From positions 135,979,053 through 136,043,052 of the forward strand of contig CM048552.1 of NCBI GenBank assembly GCA_026413225.1: a stretch of DNA of 64,000 nt, written 5' to 3'. The notes beneath the pieces were generated by a model, which saw only the letters and a program-made list of their open reading frames with translations, was not told the DNA's origin and did no database searches. The DNA comes from Otis tarda. Taxonomy: Eukaryota > Chordata > Aves > Otidiformes > Otididae. Numbering within the stretch: the first letter of the stretch is position 1; each line of letters opens with the position of its first letter. The position numbers and the translations under genes are program-made. Positions 11,711 to 25,440 of this stretch are shown in pieces.

Positions 11711-14499
11711 CCCTAAACAAGTTGAACACTTGAAAAATAAAATCAGAAGTAGAGTCCTAGAATTTTCCTGTCAGCAGCAACAGACAGATGAGGAAGGAGC
11801 TGACAGCAGACCAGCACACAGCTACCCCTCCACACAGCATGCAAACCCCTGCCTGCTGCTAACAAAATAGTTTTGCATTCCTGTGCAAGTGCCAAAGCCA
11901 AGTGTGAGCTCCTAAAAATGGTGCTAACTTAAATTGGTAAGAATATCTTCTGGCCAGAGAGAGAGAGAAGGCCACTCTCTCAAGTGAAGTATTTTCTGAT
12001 GTTCAGACTACCCCAGCACTGGGCAACCAGATTTGCTCCCTTCTGAGCACAAAATCTAGCAAAGTGTTTCCCCCTGTACCTCCCTGAGAAGACAGCTTGC
12101 TCTCTGTTGTTTTTTGAGGCGAGAGCAGCTTCTTCCACTTAGAATTAAAACCCGCACTGGCCAACCTTCAATTTTCTACTTAGCATTCAACAACCTAAGT
12201 AAACCGTATTCACAGCCTCTGCAAGAGGCTGAAGGAAAAATCAACTTATTTTCTTGCCCCCTAATAAGTCATATCACCACCAGAAATGTAAAAATGTAAA
12301 TATTTATTTTATTTAATTTACATTTTCTCCACACTTTCCTCAAGGCTACAGAACCTTTGGAAGTCTCTGAGCAATATTCATACTTCTCCTGCCATCACTG
12401 CTACAGTATTATAGAGTAACGTTGAATTTTCCTAGTCTTCCTTAAAACCTGACAGAAAATCAACAGCCTTTGGTAGCTACAGTGAACTCAGGCAAAGCAA
12501 AGTGGGATCTCGAAGTACTGCTGAAATGTATGAACCTGGAGGGGGGGAAGATATGAAAGAAGTAGGTCACAGGAGGTAAATACAAACATTTATGTTACTA
12601 AGAAGGGGATAAAAAAAAAAATGCAGTTAAGCAGGAAGTCCATTAAGAAGAGAGTAATTCAGAAGAACACACATTCGAGTACAAAATGCAATTATTCAGA
12701 CAGGAAATAAGAATTAAAAAGTAATTATTATATTTTGTAAATGGAGAATAAATGCAACTGAACCACACTGTTCAGATCCTTGTGGCTTGGGATTTTTTTG
12801 GTTTAGTTTTGGGGTTTTGGGTTTGTTTTGGTTTTTTTTTTTTTTAATCTTCACTAGTAGATCCTCATGCCCTCATGTCCTCTCAAATCAATCAAAAATA
12901 GTAATTAAAAAAAGTTCACTTCAGCATCCCAATATGCCTATGGGTAACACCACACACAACGTCATGGAAATAGTTAGCAGGAAAAAAGCCAACTGTCAAA
13001 TAATTGACTACTGCTCAAAGCATGTACTTTCAGGACCTGGGTCCTTTTTCCTACAGGACAGAGACTTTCAGTAAAAGCCAGTGTGCCATAAACATTACTG
13101 CACCAATTGATTTTAAAGATCAGTTAAAAGCTATTGTCTGTGACAGACCAGGTAAGTCAGACAGTCTGTGATCAGGGACTACACAAACCACATTTGCGCC
13201 TGAAATATTTTGACCTGGGTCCCACAACTGCTCCCAGCAGAGGTCCAGCAATGAATACCAAATCCCTTTTTCTCCTCCCTCTGTCCAAGTCCACACATAA
13301 GCTCCTGCATATGTCTGTCTCTTTCATACCTGGAAAGGAAAAACATCTCAGACCTCAGTAACAACTTCTACACTTACCTACCTGCTAGAGGGCAGAAGAA
13401 AAAAAGACAACAAAATCTCTTCCAACAGAAGCAGATTTGGTAGCCTTCAAGAAGCAGATGATGTAGTAAGATGTAAGGATAGTGCTATCACAATTTTAAA
13501 TCGTGTGCAAATGTCAGAAGAGGACAGACAAAGAGAAAAATAAGCACAAAACAAATTCTTAAAATGTCAAGTGTCTTCCTGCAAACCAGATTACTGTAGG
13601 GCATGGGGCAAGCCAGCAGCAGGAGCACGTGAGCTTAAAATGCATCAGCAGCCCATGAACAAGAGATGACGCTCACCAGCTCCACTTACGCTTCAGGATT
13701 ACCCCTTCCAATCTCAGCAAGACTTCCAGCAAAGCCCCGTCCCAATACAGTCCCCACTTCCACTGACTCCGATTTCTTTTTTTTCTTTTCCCACTGCAGG
13801 ACAATACACTAGAATATTTCACAGTGAGATTTTTGTTTTGTTTTGTTTTGCTTGTAAATCTGGTCAGAAGATACTACACATGCAGAGCATCTTCTGAAGT
13901 GAGGTGCTTCAGCAATCAACAGTTCAGTGATAAACAGCTGAACCTACAGCTTTGACTCCTTTAGTACATCTTGGAATGTAATCTTGGAAAGAATTTTATT
14001 ACATATTTCTTTACGCTAGATGTGCATTGAAGGCCAATTTTCTTCCAGTAATACTTTTAGAGACAATTCATTTTTCTTCCAAAAGTCCTATTAATCTTGT
14101 AAAAGAGAATAATAACCTGAATCCAATCAGATATAGTATAACATATTTCTGCAGTTCGACATATTTTTAAATCACTTTGATGTCTGAGCCACTGTGCATT
14201 CACTTTTGTGATCATTTACACAATTAGGTTTACAGCAGAACACACATGCTAAGCTTCCACAGAGACTGACTTTAAAAACTAATTACTAACACGTATTCCC
14301 ACCAAAACCTACAAGACAAAAATGGTTCTCAGGCAGATCAGGGAAGTTAACAGATAAGGTACTTTTCTAGTCCAGAATACGGCAAAGGAGTTAGCAACCT
14401 GGGTAGCAAATCGAAGCAATAAGGCCCGAAAAATCTGAGTAATTCCAAGCAACGGAACAGTTGGAGAAGGTTGGTGCTCTGCCAGTCACACCATGAAGA
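11711..14499. other. Gene-free unique DNA
   Basis: No gene is recognised. It contains the T/G-rich block at 12792-12845 and a CA-poor pyrimidine patch near 13770-13795. Open frames are below 100 codons and unrelated to known domains. Confidence 0.5.
12792..12845 (+). repeat. T/G-rich block with G-runs
   Basis: Alternating T-runs and GG, GGGG, GGG, GG runs end in 14 T. It is the strand complement of the A/C-rich blocks seen elsewhere in the window. A two-layer G-quadruplex is possible on the + strand. Confidence 0.75.
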
Positions 14500-14870
14500 G
14501 AGGAAGACAAAATTCATTAAATAAATTATTCATTAGTATTTAACAACTCAGCACTGGATCCAATATTTCTCTTTTGGCTAAAGAACAGTGCTGCGAATCC
14601 ATCCACTTGTAACTGTACTGCTGAAAAAGTTAATGCCATTTATTGACAAGTTAATTTATAATGTCACCTTAATTAAAAAAAGATTATCTTATCACTTTCT
14701 GACTGAAATGAAACGGCAGGTGATCGGGAACAATGTACCTACAGGCTAATGAATGATTTGAAGCAATTCAGTGTCCAATTAACACCAGCATCTGGTTTGG
14801 GGATTTTGTTTTTTCCCTGTCAAAGCATTAGGCCTATATTAATTATACTTTTACTTAGTAGTAACAGAAA
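14500..14870. other. Candidate conserved non-coding element
   Basis: A repeat-free AT-rich segment with many homeodomain-type cores: TTAATTTATAAT, CCTTAATTAAA, GGCTAATGAATGATT and CCAATTAACACC. Simple repeats and transposon traces are absent. Assignment is by texture alone. Confidence 0.22.
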
Positions 14871-17800
14871 GTTTCAATCTTGATGTTATCCTCCAAACAA
14901 AAACAGCGAAAATAAAATGGTCAGGACCTGGAATTCACAGAAGCTGAACCAAACTCCCTATCACTTGCAGGCATGTAAAACAGTGGTAGGAAACATTATC
15001 GAGCCTGATTTCAACAGCTATCCCAACACAACACCAACTCAAGAAATAAGCGTCCCTTGTGTCTAAGACATGGGAATGGTGACCCATCTGCTTCCATCTG
15101 GAGGATCCCCTCTTGAAGCCAGCTTCAAACTTTGCTTGGTCAAGAAGGCAGCTTCTTGAGGCTTTTTAGACCAATTGCTGCAATAAAAAGGCAATTGATT
15201 AATCCACTGATCTTCAAGATTAAGCACAGCAGGGTGATTTGTGACAGAGGGACCTGGGTTGTATGGAGGAAGTATCCTTTGACTTGTTACAATCTCAGAG
15301 CACATGAGATGAATAAACCAGCATTTGCCTCCAGCTCACTTAGTAACACTGGAATTAGATTAGTCAAGCATAATTTATGAAATACAATAGGGTTTTTCCC
15401 CATAAAATGTTCATCACTAACTTCACCAATCCTCTAAAACCATAACTACACAGCTAAGATAAAAAAATCACAGCAAGTATTTAGGTCCAAACCTGGCTTG
15501 GCGTTTTAATACTGTAAGCATGAGTGGACTTAAGAGTATCTCATTCACATATGCCAGCTCTGTTGTTGTTTAGGAAAGGTATAACATCATTTCCTTAGGG
15601 CACTCTTGCAGTTGCATCAGTCAAGAGATGTTAACTTGTTGTACCAAATGGTCACTTGAGAACAAAATGAGTACTCAATTCCTAAGAGACAGTGATTCAG
15701 AAGTGGGGTTGAACTCCGTAGCTACCAAGATTTTGTTCACCAGTCCTGGACTAGCAACATTCACTGGCTAAATTATTAAGCAACTAAAGGAGAAAAAAAA
15801 AAAAAGCAAAAAGAAAAAAAAAAGCAAAAAAAAAAGCCAAGTATCATCTTTGCTGCATAATTGTATCATATTATCCTATATCTTTTCCCTTTCCCTTTTA
15901 TTCTGAGTGTCATTATTGTACCTTCTGACAGAAAATTGAGAACTGCAACCTGCACTAATTTGACTCAAATATATGAAAACTTAGCAGGAAGGCTATGACC
16001 ATACGTATGCTCCTACCTGAAAATCTAGAAAGGGAAAGAAAAAAAAAAAAATCATACCTTTGCTTCTTATGACTGCTCATAATTAAATGACATAATTAAA
16101 TGTCATCACTCCACCTAGATCACAGCCCATCTTTCTTTCAGAAGCAAGGCAGGAAATCTATGCTTCTGCCTCTTTTTAACAGAGCTTTAACTGTGTTTCT
16201 TCGTTCCTCTTTGGCTTTTATTTACAACAATGATTTCTCACCCCTCCCTATAAACTAAAGCAATTTTATTCCACCTATGTAGCATCTCTATGCAACTGTT
16301 GCCAAGCCAATAAATTAACTAACTCATGGACTGATCATGCAAGGTAATTATTTTTTGGCTGTTTTATCACTAACCTACAGACAGCACTCCCCTTGCAGAC
16401 CTGACACTCGAACTCCGTTCCTGGTCTCAATTACTGTGCTACTGCCTACCAAACAGTTTTGATATACAGAAACAATATATCAAGCTTCTTTCTAGCACTT
16501 GGCTCCCCAAGATGATCAAAATTGCTTCTGTGCTGCAGATTTAAAGGTTCAGGATTCACATTCTGCCAACAGCATACCTAGAAGAAACTCACAATTGCAA
16601 AGTACTTTTCTGAAGGAAAAGGGGAAAAAAAAAAAGGTGGGTTGTTTCAAAAGTTAATTAGCATTTTGAAAGTGAATCCAATTCCCTATCAAAAAAAAAA
16701 AAAAACCTTTAAGATGGGTAAAAGCCAAACTGTATGCATCATGAGCAGATGCATGCATGCAACCTTCTGCTTCTCCTTACCCCAACAGAGCTCCTAATCC
16801 AACATACTTTCACTGTCTCACACCTCTCTCTTCCTGCCATAATTATCTCCCTCTGCCCCATGGACCAAATCTGGATGCTCTTCCCCGAGTTGTGCAGTCT
16901 GTCCTTTCCCACCCAGGTCTGTTCCCAATATCATTCCCTCCTGCACTGCGTGTGCATCTTTTAGCACAACCAAGAAATACCCAAAGAACAAATAAATGCA
17001 ATGTAAAATTTATCTCTTTCCACTGTGACTAAAGAAAGGAACTCTTTACTGAAGGCTTATAAACCACTGCTCTATTAAGAGCAGCTGCAAATATTAAATG
17101 TTGTCAAAAAGTTGCTGGTTGCTGAAATAAAGTATCAGCACAAACCAACTGCTATGCCAGCTGTTCCTAGCCTTTAACCGGAATCTCCTGTCAGAGACAG
17201 AGATCACTTCTTCAATACCATAATGTGCATTAGGTAAATCAAGTAGTTGCCTGAAGGCCGCTGGAAACCTCTAAGTCTTGAGACAGTAAAAAAAAAAAAA
17301 AAAAAAAAAACATAGCTTGAAATTCTTTATTAAAGATGCAATAAAAATCTTTTGGAAAGTACTGTCTATAGTTTATAAACTAGCAATGACTACACAAAAC
17401 CAGAGCTGCCTGAGCTAAACCTCACTTCATTTCTAACTGAAGCACTTTGAAAAAGTGGAAATAAATGAAGTGAACTCAATGGAGTTGCTCTGAAATATCT
17501 TGGGGAACAAATCCGTCTGGGTCTACTCACATGTCTGATCTTGAGATTAAGTTTTCAGTCTAACTCACAACATGGCTCCTCCCTTGATTTGTTAGAAGAC
17601 ACACATTGAAGTTAAACAAACAAGTAATAATTAAATGTTAAAATGTCTCTTCTGTTCAAAATGCCCATCTCCTGTTTCCCTTGCTTGGGAAAAGAAGACA
17701 AGTATCCTTTACGTAGCTTCCCTGGGACATATGACTAATTCCCTTTTACTTTTTTTCTTTTTGGTAAACTACTTTGGTTATTTTCTTATATGAAAGCTCC

Positions 17801-20793
17801 ACTTCAGAAGTTGAACGATACACACCATTCAGATTCACCAACACCACTTCAACAAATTTCATTTCCATGGCCATTAACATATCAGAGCTCTGTCCATAAA
17901 GAAGATTGACAAAAGCCTCTGAAACTTTTTATTTTTTTTTTTTTTTTTTAGTTTTCTGCAGCAAATGAAGACTCTTTTAAAGTAACAGCTAAATCTTTGT
18001 CTCCAGATGAAACATTCCGATATTTTTTTGTTCCTTTTTTTTTTTTTTTTTTAAGGGCAGGTGTTTTAAGTTTGGCTGCTTATACTCTTCTTTGCCATGA
18101 GCAAGCTAACATCTAAACATCACCTGTTATGCGGTTTCACTATTAGCATCATCAGAAGGCGAGGTGGGAAGCATCCCATAGGTTATCTCAGGCTGGACTG
18201 CTGCATACAGAAACTCAGAGAGGAACAGAAGGGTAGTAAGAACAAAATAAGGCTGGCCACCCATCAGTGACTTAGACTTGCAAACTTTCCCTGAGTGGCC
18301 TGAGAAGCTTTTCTAGGCATAGAGGAACAGTGACAGTTATACCCACTTCACAAATATTTCTAATAGACATCAGGCAAACTTCCACTCCTCATCTGAGTTC
18401 TCATCTGAGTACTGGATGCCCACCTTGCAATGCACTCAGATACAGCAGTGTGTTGCACATGAGTCAGCGGCTGGGGTCCAGACTTGTGCTCTTGATTTTA
18501 TCCACCTCAGAAAGCCATCAAAAGGGACAGTCCTTTTGGGCAGCCCTCCTTTGCACTGCACTTAGCAATCACGCAGCCATGCCACAACTGAATGAAGGAG
18601 GGCTGGGGTGTCAACATGGGGTGCATGGGGTCAGGGAGGGTGGGAGATGGGGTAGCCTTCTACTGAATTAACAAACTGGTCCAAGGAGACACAGTCAGGA
18701 GCTAGGGAGGAGGACAAGAAACACCTTGGCCATTTTTCTCATCAGCAATATACATCTAAACCACAATATGCATATGGTGAAACCACACCGTAAGCCGATA
18801 AAACAGAACTGGAAAACAATATTCACCACCTGCAAGAGATTTTCCTTTGCTGCACCTGGCAGTACAAGCGTGCATGCCACCTAGAGCATCATTACATGAA
18901 TGAGAGCTCAAAATCCTTCCTCCCAGTTGCACCCCTCCCAGGGCAGCCCCCTCTGCTGGTCACTCCTTCCCAACCACCTGGGCATGCTCAGTCCCAGCAG
19001 GAGGAATGCTTCTCCTCCTCTTCCCTCCCTCTTCTAATAACCCAGCTCCCTTGCTTTCAATCCACCATTACTTGACAACTCAATGTACTACCTTCCCTCA
19101 TAGTTTACAGAAGTTATATATGGTGCAAGTTATACATGTGAAAATATGATGCTTATTTTGACAGCTGAAGAACACAAAAAAAAACCCTAAAAACAAACAA
19201 ACAAAAAAAAAGGAACAGGAGAAATAAAGAAGCATAAATCAAAGGAGAGAAACAAGGAATAATGTTTTGCAAACGGAAGATGGGAATCCTGTTTAAAACA
19301 AGAACTCAGGAGCCAGAAGTTCCTCCCATTGAACAAAGGAATTGAAAACAAAACCCATTAGAAGCAATCCAGCCTTCGCTGAAACACATACACATCATCA
19401 TAAACAATAATAATCTGGCTCTTCATGTGTAATCACTGCATGCTAGCCTCACTTTATATTACTAACAGCCATTAACGTCAAGAGCAATTGAACACATGGG
19501 CACCTCGCTGCCCCCGTGTTGCTCCTTGGACTGCAGTCAGCTCCGCAGAGAAAACCACCTCTCCCTGCCACTTCTTTCCTCTAATCCAGCTCATAAATGG
19601 AAACAAGGCAACAACTGGGGCAGCTGAACTGAGCCAAACACAGCAAATACTATTTATTTTTTTGCTTTTTTTTAATAATACAAGAATTGTGTACTATTAA
19701 GACAGCACCAGAAAGGTAAATTGTAACCATCTGCTCACACAACACTGAATTCAAGACAACACATGCTGGAGCACTGCAAGGACAGAATTCATCACAATCC
19801 ATGCTTCACATTTTGACAACTGATTTCACAGATTACCATAATCTAAAAATGGCTACGAAGATTACGGATGCAAAAACTCAGAAAAGAAACAAGCATTAAT
19901 CCAGCATAGTTCATTCAGGATGTCCCACCTTCCTCTCTACACAACGTGTACGGGGGCAGGGGAAGCATCATATTCTGTCTCCTCACCATTTTGACAATAT
20001 TTCTGAAATTTTCACAGAGAAAAAACTACAAGATATCCTTGCAGTGCTGTAGAAAAAGTTCAGATAAAACAAATAGCATTAAATCACTCCCATGAATGTA
20101 CAAGTTAAAACGCTCATCAGCTATACGGTCATTATAATCCTCAACTGACTGAGACATAGAAATAGAGTCTGACTGAACTCTACTACTTTCAAGGTTGAGC
20201 AATCTAACGAAGTATGTACTTGTTACCATGCCCTTAGTAGCTCAGATGAGCCACAAAACTATAAAAGCCAAGGTTTTCTTCACGTATCAGCAAAGCTACC
20301 AGGAAGCTTCCAGGAATCTAACTCTAGAACACTGAAGGAATTCATTTTACAAAAATGTCTACAATAAATAGAGAATAAACTATTCATCTGGACCAATGCT
20401 TTATTTTTTAGTACATCTTTTCTTCTTCTTTTCAAAGCAGAACAGACTAAGTCAGTCACAGACACAGGCCACAGGAAGACATTTGTCAGGACATTTCATG
20501 TCAGGACACAGGAAGACATATGTCTCATGGTGGACCTATTTCACCCACTCATTGCATTCTAAAGCTACGTCAAATTCAAATCCATCACTACAGCTACCAA
20601 ATCTGAAGTAAGATTTCACATAATAACCTACAGAATTGTGAATTCCTAATAGTTTTCCCTTAAATAAAAAAAATCAGCAGAAAATGCTTACATATCTATC
20701 CTTTAATTCTCAGGTTCATAAAAAAAAAATAATCCTGCATTAAGCAATTATTGCATAAGTTTATATATATAAATTCGCTGCCAGTCCCTCATG
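14871..20793. other. Gene-free unique DNA with poly(A)/poly(T) runs
   Basis: No gene is recognised. It holds A-rich tracts at 15791-15837, 16039-16051 and 16690-16705, a 23-base A-run at 17288-17310, and T-runs at 17932-17949 and 18035-18052. A C-rich non-coding patch lies at about 18915-19050. A local duplication built on CACAGGAAGACAT lies near 20468-20525. The 113-residue frame at 18330-18671 has no domain I can name. Confidence 0.5.
17288..17310 (+). repeat. Poly(A) run, 23 bases
   Basis: A pure A homopolymer. No transposon or retrocopy body is recognised upstream. Confidence 0.9.
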
Positions 20794-20838
20794 TACTTCT
20801 AACATGAAGTACAAGTACATGTACTTGTATTAGAAGTA
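20794..20838. repeat. Nested palindrome
   Basis: A perfect 20-base palindrome (TACAAGTACATGTACTTGTA, 20810-20829) is enclosed by a second pair of perfect 8-base arms, TACTTCTA at 20794-20801 and TAGAAGTA at 20831-20838. The spacing is asymmetric (8 and 1 bases). The ATGTACTT word is also directly repeated. It can form a cruciform or a long hairpin in RNA. Confidence 0.85.
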
Positions 20839-23800
20839 TCTTACAAAATGCCAGCTTGTATTACCTCAAGATACTTATTTTTGTTTTCCTTTCCACAGTA
20901 ATTTCTGGATTTTGCTATCTTCTTCGCAATGACTTAAACAACACACTTAGGAGTCCTTTAGATAAGGTCATGGAACAGAAACCTTGGAACAGTCCTCCAG
21001 AAACCTTGCTTGCCAGTGCCCATTATTTTATATAATTATTTAGCTAAGTAATATCCTATTACTTTACTAAGTATTTTATTACTGTATCAAGTATCATGTG
21101 CCATAAGGCTAAAGTTCTGTAACTTTAAGGACTATGCTTTTATCTTCTATTACATTAGATCTTATTTTCATAAAATATTTAAATGAGCAACTCATTTACT
21201 TAGGTTGTGAGAATTCAGCAGGAAGTCACCAGGCACTTCTATCCTGTTAAACAAAAGTTTTCGGGCTGATTTCATGCATCCCATCCCCAGCTGGAGAGAA
21301 AGGGGAAGGACACAAACAGCCAGAGGGAACGAGTCTTCTACACGCGCGAGAATGACTTCTTTTCACTGCAAGCAAAGCCTGGTTCCTCGTTTGACATTTG
21401 TCGCCAAACCTTTGCAGAATTTCTGTATCACTGAACACATTTAACTTGTCTGTAGTTTCCATCTCATTTTACTGGAAAAACCATTTAATATCTGCAAAAA
21501 CAACAGAATGTGGGGAAGAGGGGTGTAAGGAAGAGCACTGCCATCGCGGTCCGGCAGGTAAGGAAAAGAGAAGAACCCCATTGGAGCTGTGGGAGTCTGA
21601 GCATCATCTTTTTAAACACACCATGCTAACCTACCCTCTGGCACAGTGCCCTGGCCCCGAAGGTCTGAAATTTCAATACATCTATTAACACCTTTGTTAC
21701 TAGAAGTTTCCAGTTCCTGTCCCCTTGAAAGGTTAATAAACGATACACACATGAGACTGATGGAATCATAATAAAGATATGTTTGCATTTGCAAAAATCC
21801 CAGTGCTAAAACCCTTAGAGCTTTTATTGCACCCCTCTCTGCCCCTCCAAAAAGAAAATCTGGCACAATTATGCATGTAAGTAGCTAATTGTTTTTTAAA
21901 AAAAAACAACAACAACAACAACAACAAAAAAAACCAAAAAAAACCCAACACACACAAGAAAACAACAAACCACCAAACAATCTTCACTTATTTATAATCA
22001 AGAGAAGTTCATTCAATAATCACACAAAAGCCACACTCCATTTATCTGAATAAATTCTACAGCATGCATCCTTTGCATGCAAAAAAAAAAAGTACACTAC
22101 AAGTTAAATGTTATATTTTGATTTTAATTTGTTTTGAAGAAACTCCCGGTCACTGATGAAAGTTATTTGCTGTTATGGTAAAACATCCAAAATATTGCTT
22201 TGTAAATTAAAAAATTATCTTTTAAACAGACAACTTATTCTCTGCTTCCTGCAAAGATGAGATAGCCCTTGCAATTTTTCAGTTGCTTCTTCACATCAAC
22301 ACGCAGGTTATTATGGAACACCAAACACCATCATGGACTGATCACACACCTTCACCCAACACCAGTAAAACTGACTCTGCTTTAGTGATAAGTCATCTGT
22401 GAAACCATTTTTAAAATATGAAAAGGCAAAGCTCTGAAAACTGCAGTTTTAACGCAGCCTTCACAAAGACAGATCACCACTCACACTTTGCTGGCATACC
22501 TGTGACCTCAGAAAACACTCAACAAAAAAAAAAAAGTTATTTTTAGGAACCTAATTTTTGAACTCTCTGAGTCTTTAAAACAGAACAAGTCACTAAACAT
22601 GTTTTTGGAAATAAGCCTCTAAAAACTTTCAGTGTTAAAAAATCAGATGACTTAGTCATTGCAAAAGAATATCACAAAGATATTTCATAAAAATACCATC
22701 TCTAAAAATAATCCATGAAAATATATTATGAAACATATTGATATTTATGACATATTGCTAATAAAATTATAGTTCTATTTTATAGCAAAATATTATTCAT
22801 AAATACATTCTCTCAGAATTTAACATCCTTTGTTAGCCCTTCTGTGGAAAAATAAAATTGTGATGAATATATGCTTCCATCTAGAAAACATTTTGACAGC
22901 TAGAGATTACAGCTTTCTATGTTCAATATCCCATTAAGTATTTGGTTTCTAATCACTTTTTGGAACGCTTATCTAAACCTATTCAAAATAACGTGATAAA
23001 CCCTAAACCACACGTAGGATCTGAGCACTGAAGGAACAAAATAAAGCCTAAGGTATGTATTGCAACTGCTGTTCTTTAAAAGAGGAAAATAAGGATTAAA
23101 TAAATTAAACGGAATAGGAATAACTCGTTCTCCCACATCAGAGAAGAATTGCTGACACAGGAGGTGTGAGATTCATGGGCACAGTTTAGGATTTTGAGAG
23201 CATTACAGTAGTTGTCTAGGTGCTGATCTTACACCATTCCGCTTATTTTAAAGAATCATATATTACACAAAAAATGTACATAGGAACTGAGCACTAACTG
23301 CCTGTGGGCAGTTCCCTTTGCGATCTTCTCCAAACATCAGCATATTAATTAAACAAACATATGCAAATCTCAAAAATAAAGGACTGGGCTCTGCTTAGCT
23401 CCCTGCTTCATCCCAATTCAGCCCCGACACTGCAGGGGATGGAGCCTCTCCCAAAGGGTTACCAACCTCCATGGCACGGCCAGCCCTCGGGAGATACCGG
23501 AGCAAGCTTGCTGCGTTCCGGCTTTGCTGTCAGGACAGCAAACTGCCTTCCAGATAAAACTACGCACACAGAAGAGTGAACGGATAGAGACTCAAATCAG
23601 AAAAAAAATGTCACCCATTGCATCTTCCTCTTAGCTCAGTTATGTGGCTAAAAGCCATTTGTATTTCAGAATTTCAAAGCAACTGCTTTGGTATACAAGT
23701 CAAGGATCTGGACAGTAAGAGAATAATAGATCCGAAACTTTGACCTTGCTAGCATCGTTATAAAACAAAGCCCCAATTCTTCTAAAGGTTACTTAAGGGG

Positions 23801-24032
23801 AAATGCAAAAATAAATACTGCTTAAGAGGAGAAAAAGGGTTAGGAGTGAAACAAAGTTTCTGCCTGAAGCAAATGGCAATGGATAACTTAAGAAACTAAG
23901 ACGCTGCATACCACTTTTACTTCATTTTTTAAGGAAACAAGTTAGTAGCGTGGTCATAGAAGTAACAGCAGAGTTTGGGCTAGAAATACAGATACCACAA
24001 TCACTTGGTGGCTTACGACTCACCTAAGAATC
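20839..24032. other. Gene-free unique DNA
   Basis: No gene is recognised. It contains the (AAC)n block at 21905-21926 inside an A/C-rich stretch to about 21975. A CpG-containing patch at 21330-21560 ends in a donor-like GGCAGGTAAGG at about 21553. A somewhat GC-richer patch lies at 23390-23560. None has enough coding character to call an exon. Confidence 0.5.
21893..21976 (+). repeat. (AAC)n and A/C-rich low-complexity block
   Basis: Seven or so AAC units are followed by AAAACC and CACACA-like sequence. It explains the phenylalanine/leucine-rich minus-strand open frame at 21766-21987. Confidence 0.85.
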
Positions 24033-25147
24033 TGTGTCTGTTTTGTGTAGCAGGAGGGGCTATGGTGGCAGTTTCTGTGAGAAGCTGCTAGAAGTTGCTC
24101 CCCTTTGTCCAATGGACCTGGCCAGGCGTAGGGTGGACCTGCTGCTGGCCAGGGCTGAGTCAACTGGCAAGAGTGATAATGCCTCTGTCATGATATATTT
24201 AAGAAGGGGAAAAGAAAAAAAAAAAAAAAAATTTGTGAAGAAGCAGCAGAAGAGACAGAAAGCAGGAGAGGAAGAGAGTGGGAGGCGCGAGCCTCGTGGG
24301 CCTTGAGGCCCTCACCGTCTGGCCTCCCACCAGGCCCGGCCACAAGAAGTGAAGAGAGGAGACAGAGGAGATGTGAAGGGAACCTGAGAGGCATCTGCAT
24401 GAACCTGATCGTGAAGAATTTCTTGTGAGAGGAAGGGCTGCAGACGCCTAGGTCAGTGGAGAACGAGGGGGAGGAGTAATGCGGCTCCTGGCCAAGATTC
24501 CCCTGCAGCCTGTAATGAGGCCGGCTGTCCCCCTGCAGCCCATGGAGGTCCACAGAGGAGCAGAGATCCACCCACAGCCCATGGAAGATCCCACGCTGGG
24601 GCAGGTGGGTGCCTGAAGGAGGCTGTGGCCCATGGAGGGGCAGCCCTTCTGGAGGGATGGCACCTCATGGTGAAGGACCCACGTCACACAAAGGACTGTA
24701 GCCTGTGGGAGGGACCTCACACTGGAGCAGGGGAGGAATGTGAGGAGTTCTTCGCCCAGAGAAGAAGGAGCGGCAGAAAGCAACACATAATGAACTGACC
24801 ACAGTCTCCATTCACTACTCCCTCCCTGTGGCACCTGGGGCAGGGGAAGAAGGTAGAGATAATTGAAAATAAAGTTAAGCCTGGGAAGAGGAGAGCGGTG
24901 GGGGGAAGTTGGTTTTTTTTATTCTCTTTCTAATTATCCTGCTTTGGTTTTATTAATAATAATAAATAAACAGTTTTTCCCAAGTCGAGTCCATTTTGCC
25001 CCTAACAGTAACTTCAATGATCTCACCCTGTCCTTACCTCAAACCCTCAAGGTTTGTTATATTTTCTTGTCTCCATTCTCTTAGAGGGTAAGGACAGTGA
25101 GTGAAAAACTGCACAGCTTGGTTCTGAGCGGGGTTAAACTACATTCA
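24033..25147 (+). mobile_element. Solo LTR of an endogenous retrovirus, long family, copy 1
   Basis: About 1.1 kb, alignable by eye over its whole length to the reverse complement of 61609-62760. It begins with TG and probably ends in CA near 25147. Shared landmarks in order are a TATTTAAGAAGGGG TATA-like box, an A-run, the CTGCAGACGCC region, repeated CCCCTGCAGCCC/CCATGG units, an AATAAA-rich poly(A) region near 24955 and the CCAAGTCGAGTC block. No internal retroviral region adjoins either end, so it is a solo LTR left by recombination. Class cannot be fixed from sequence alone (class II or III). Divergence from the partner copy looks like 15-20%, implying a fossil tens of millions of years old. 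The reading frames inside it are fortuitous. Confidence 0.85.
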
Positions 25148-25440
25148 ATTCAACAACAATGATGGTAAAACCATTACAAAGTACGGTAATATGCAAAAAT
25201 TACAAAGTGGATTAGGAGAAAAGTGGTAACATTCTATCATAGTCACCTGAATTCAGGTCTCAAAAAATTAGTGAATCTACAAAAATAACAATACTTATGT
25301 AATCAGTAAGCATTTCTGTTTCAACTTTACTGAGGACAGGTGGCTTTTTGAAATTGAGCTTTAAAATTTGTTGCAGGGATTATCAGTTTTATCAAGTATG
25401 AAACACTTTCAACACTTTCAATTAAAATAGCATAATATAT
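25148..25440. other. Spacer between LTR and CR1
   Basis: AT-rich unique DNA, nothing recognised. Confidence 0.5.

Noticed and set aside
24188-24834. Minus-strand frames of 127 and 128 codons
   Set aside because: They are the same kind of compositional frame inside the solo LTR 24033-25147.
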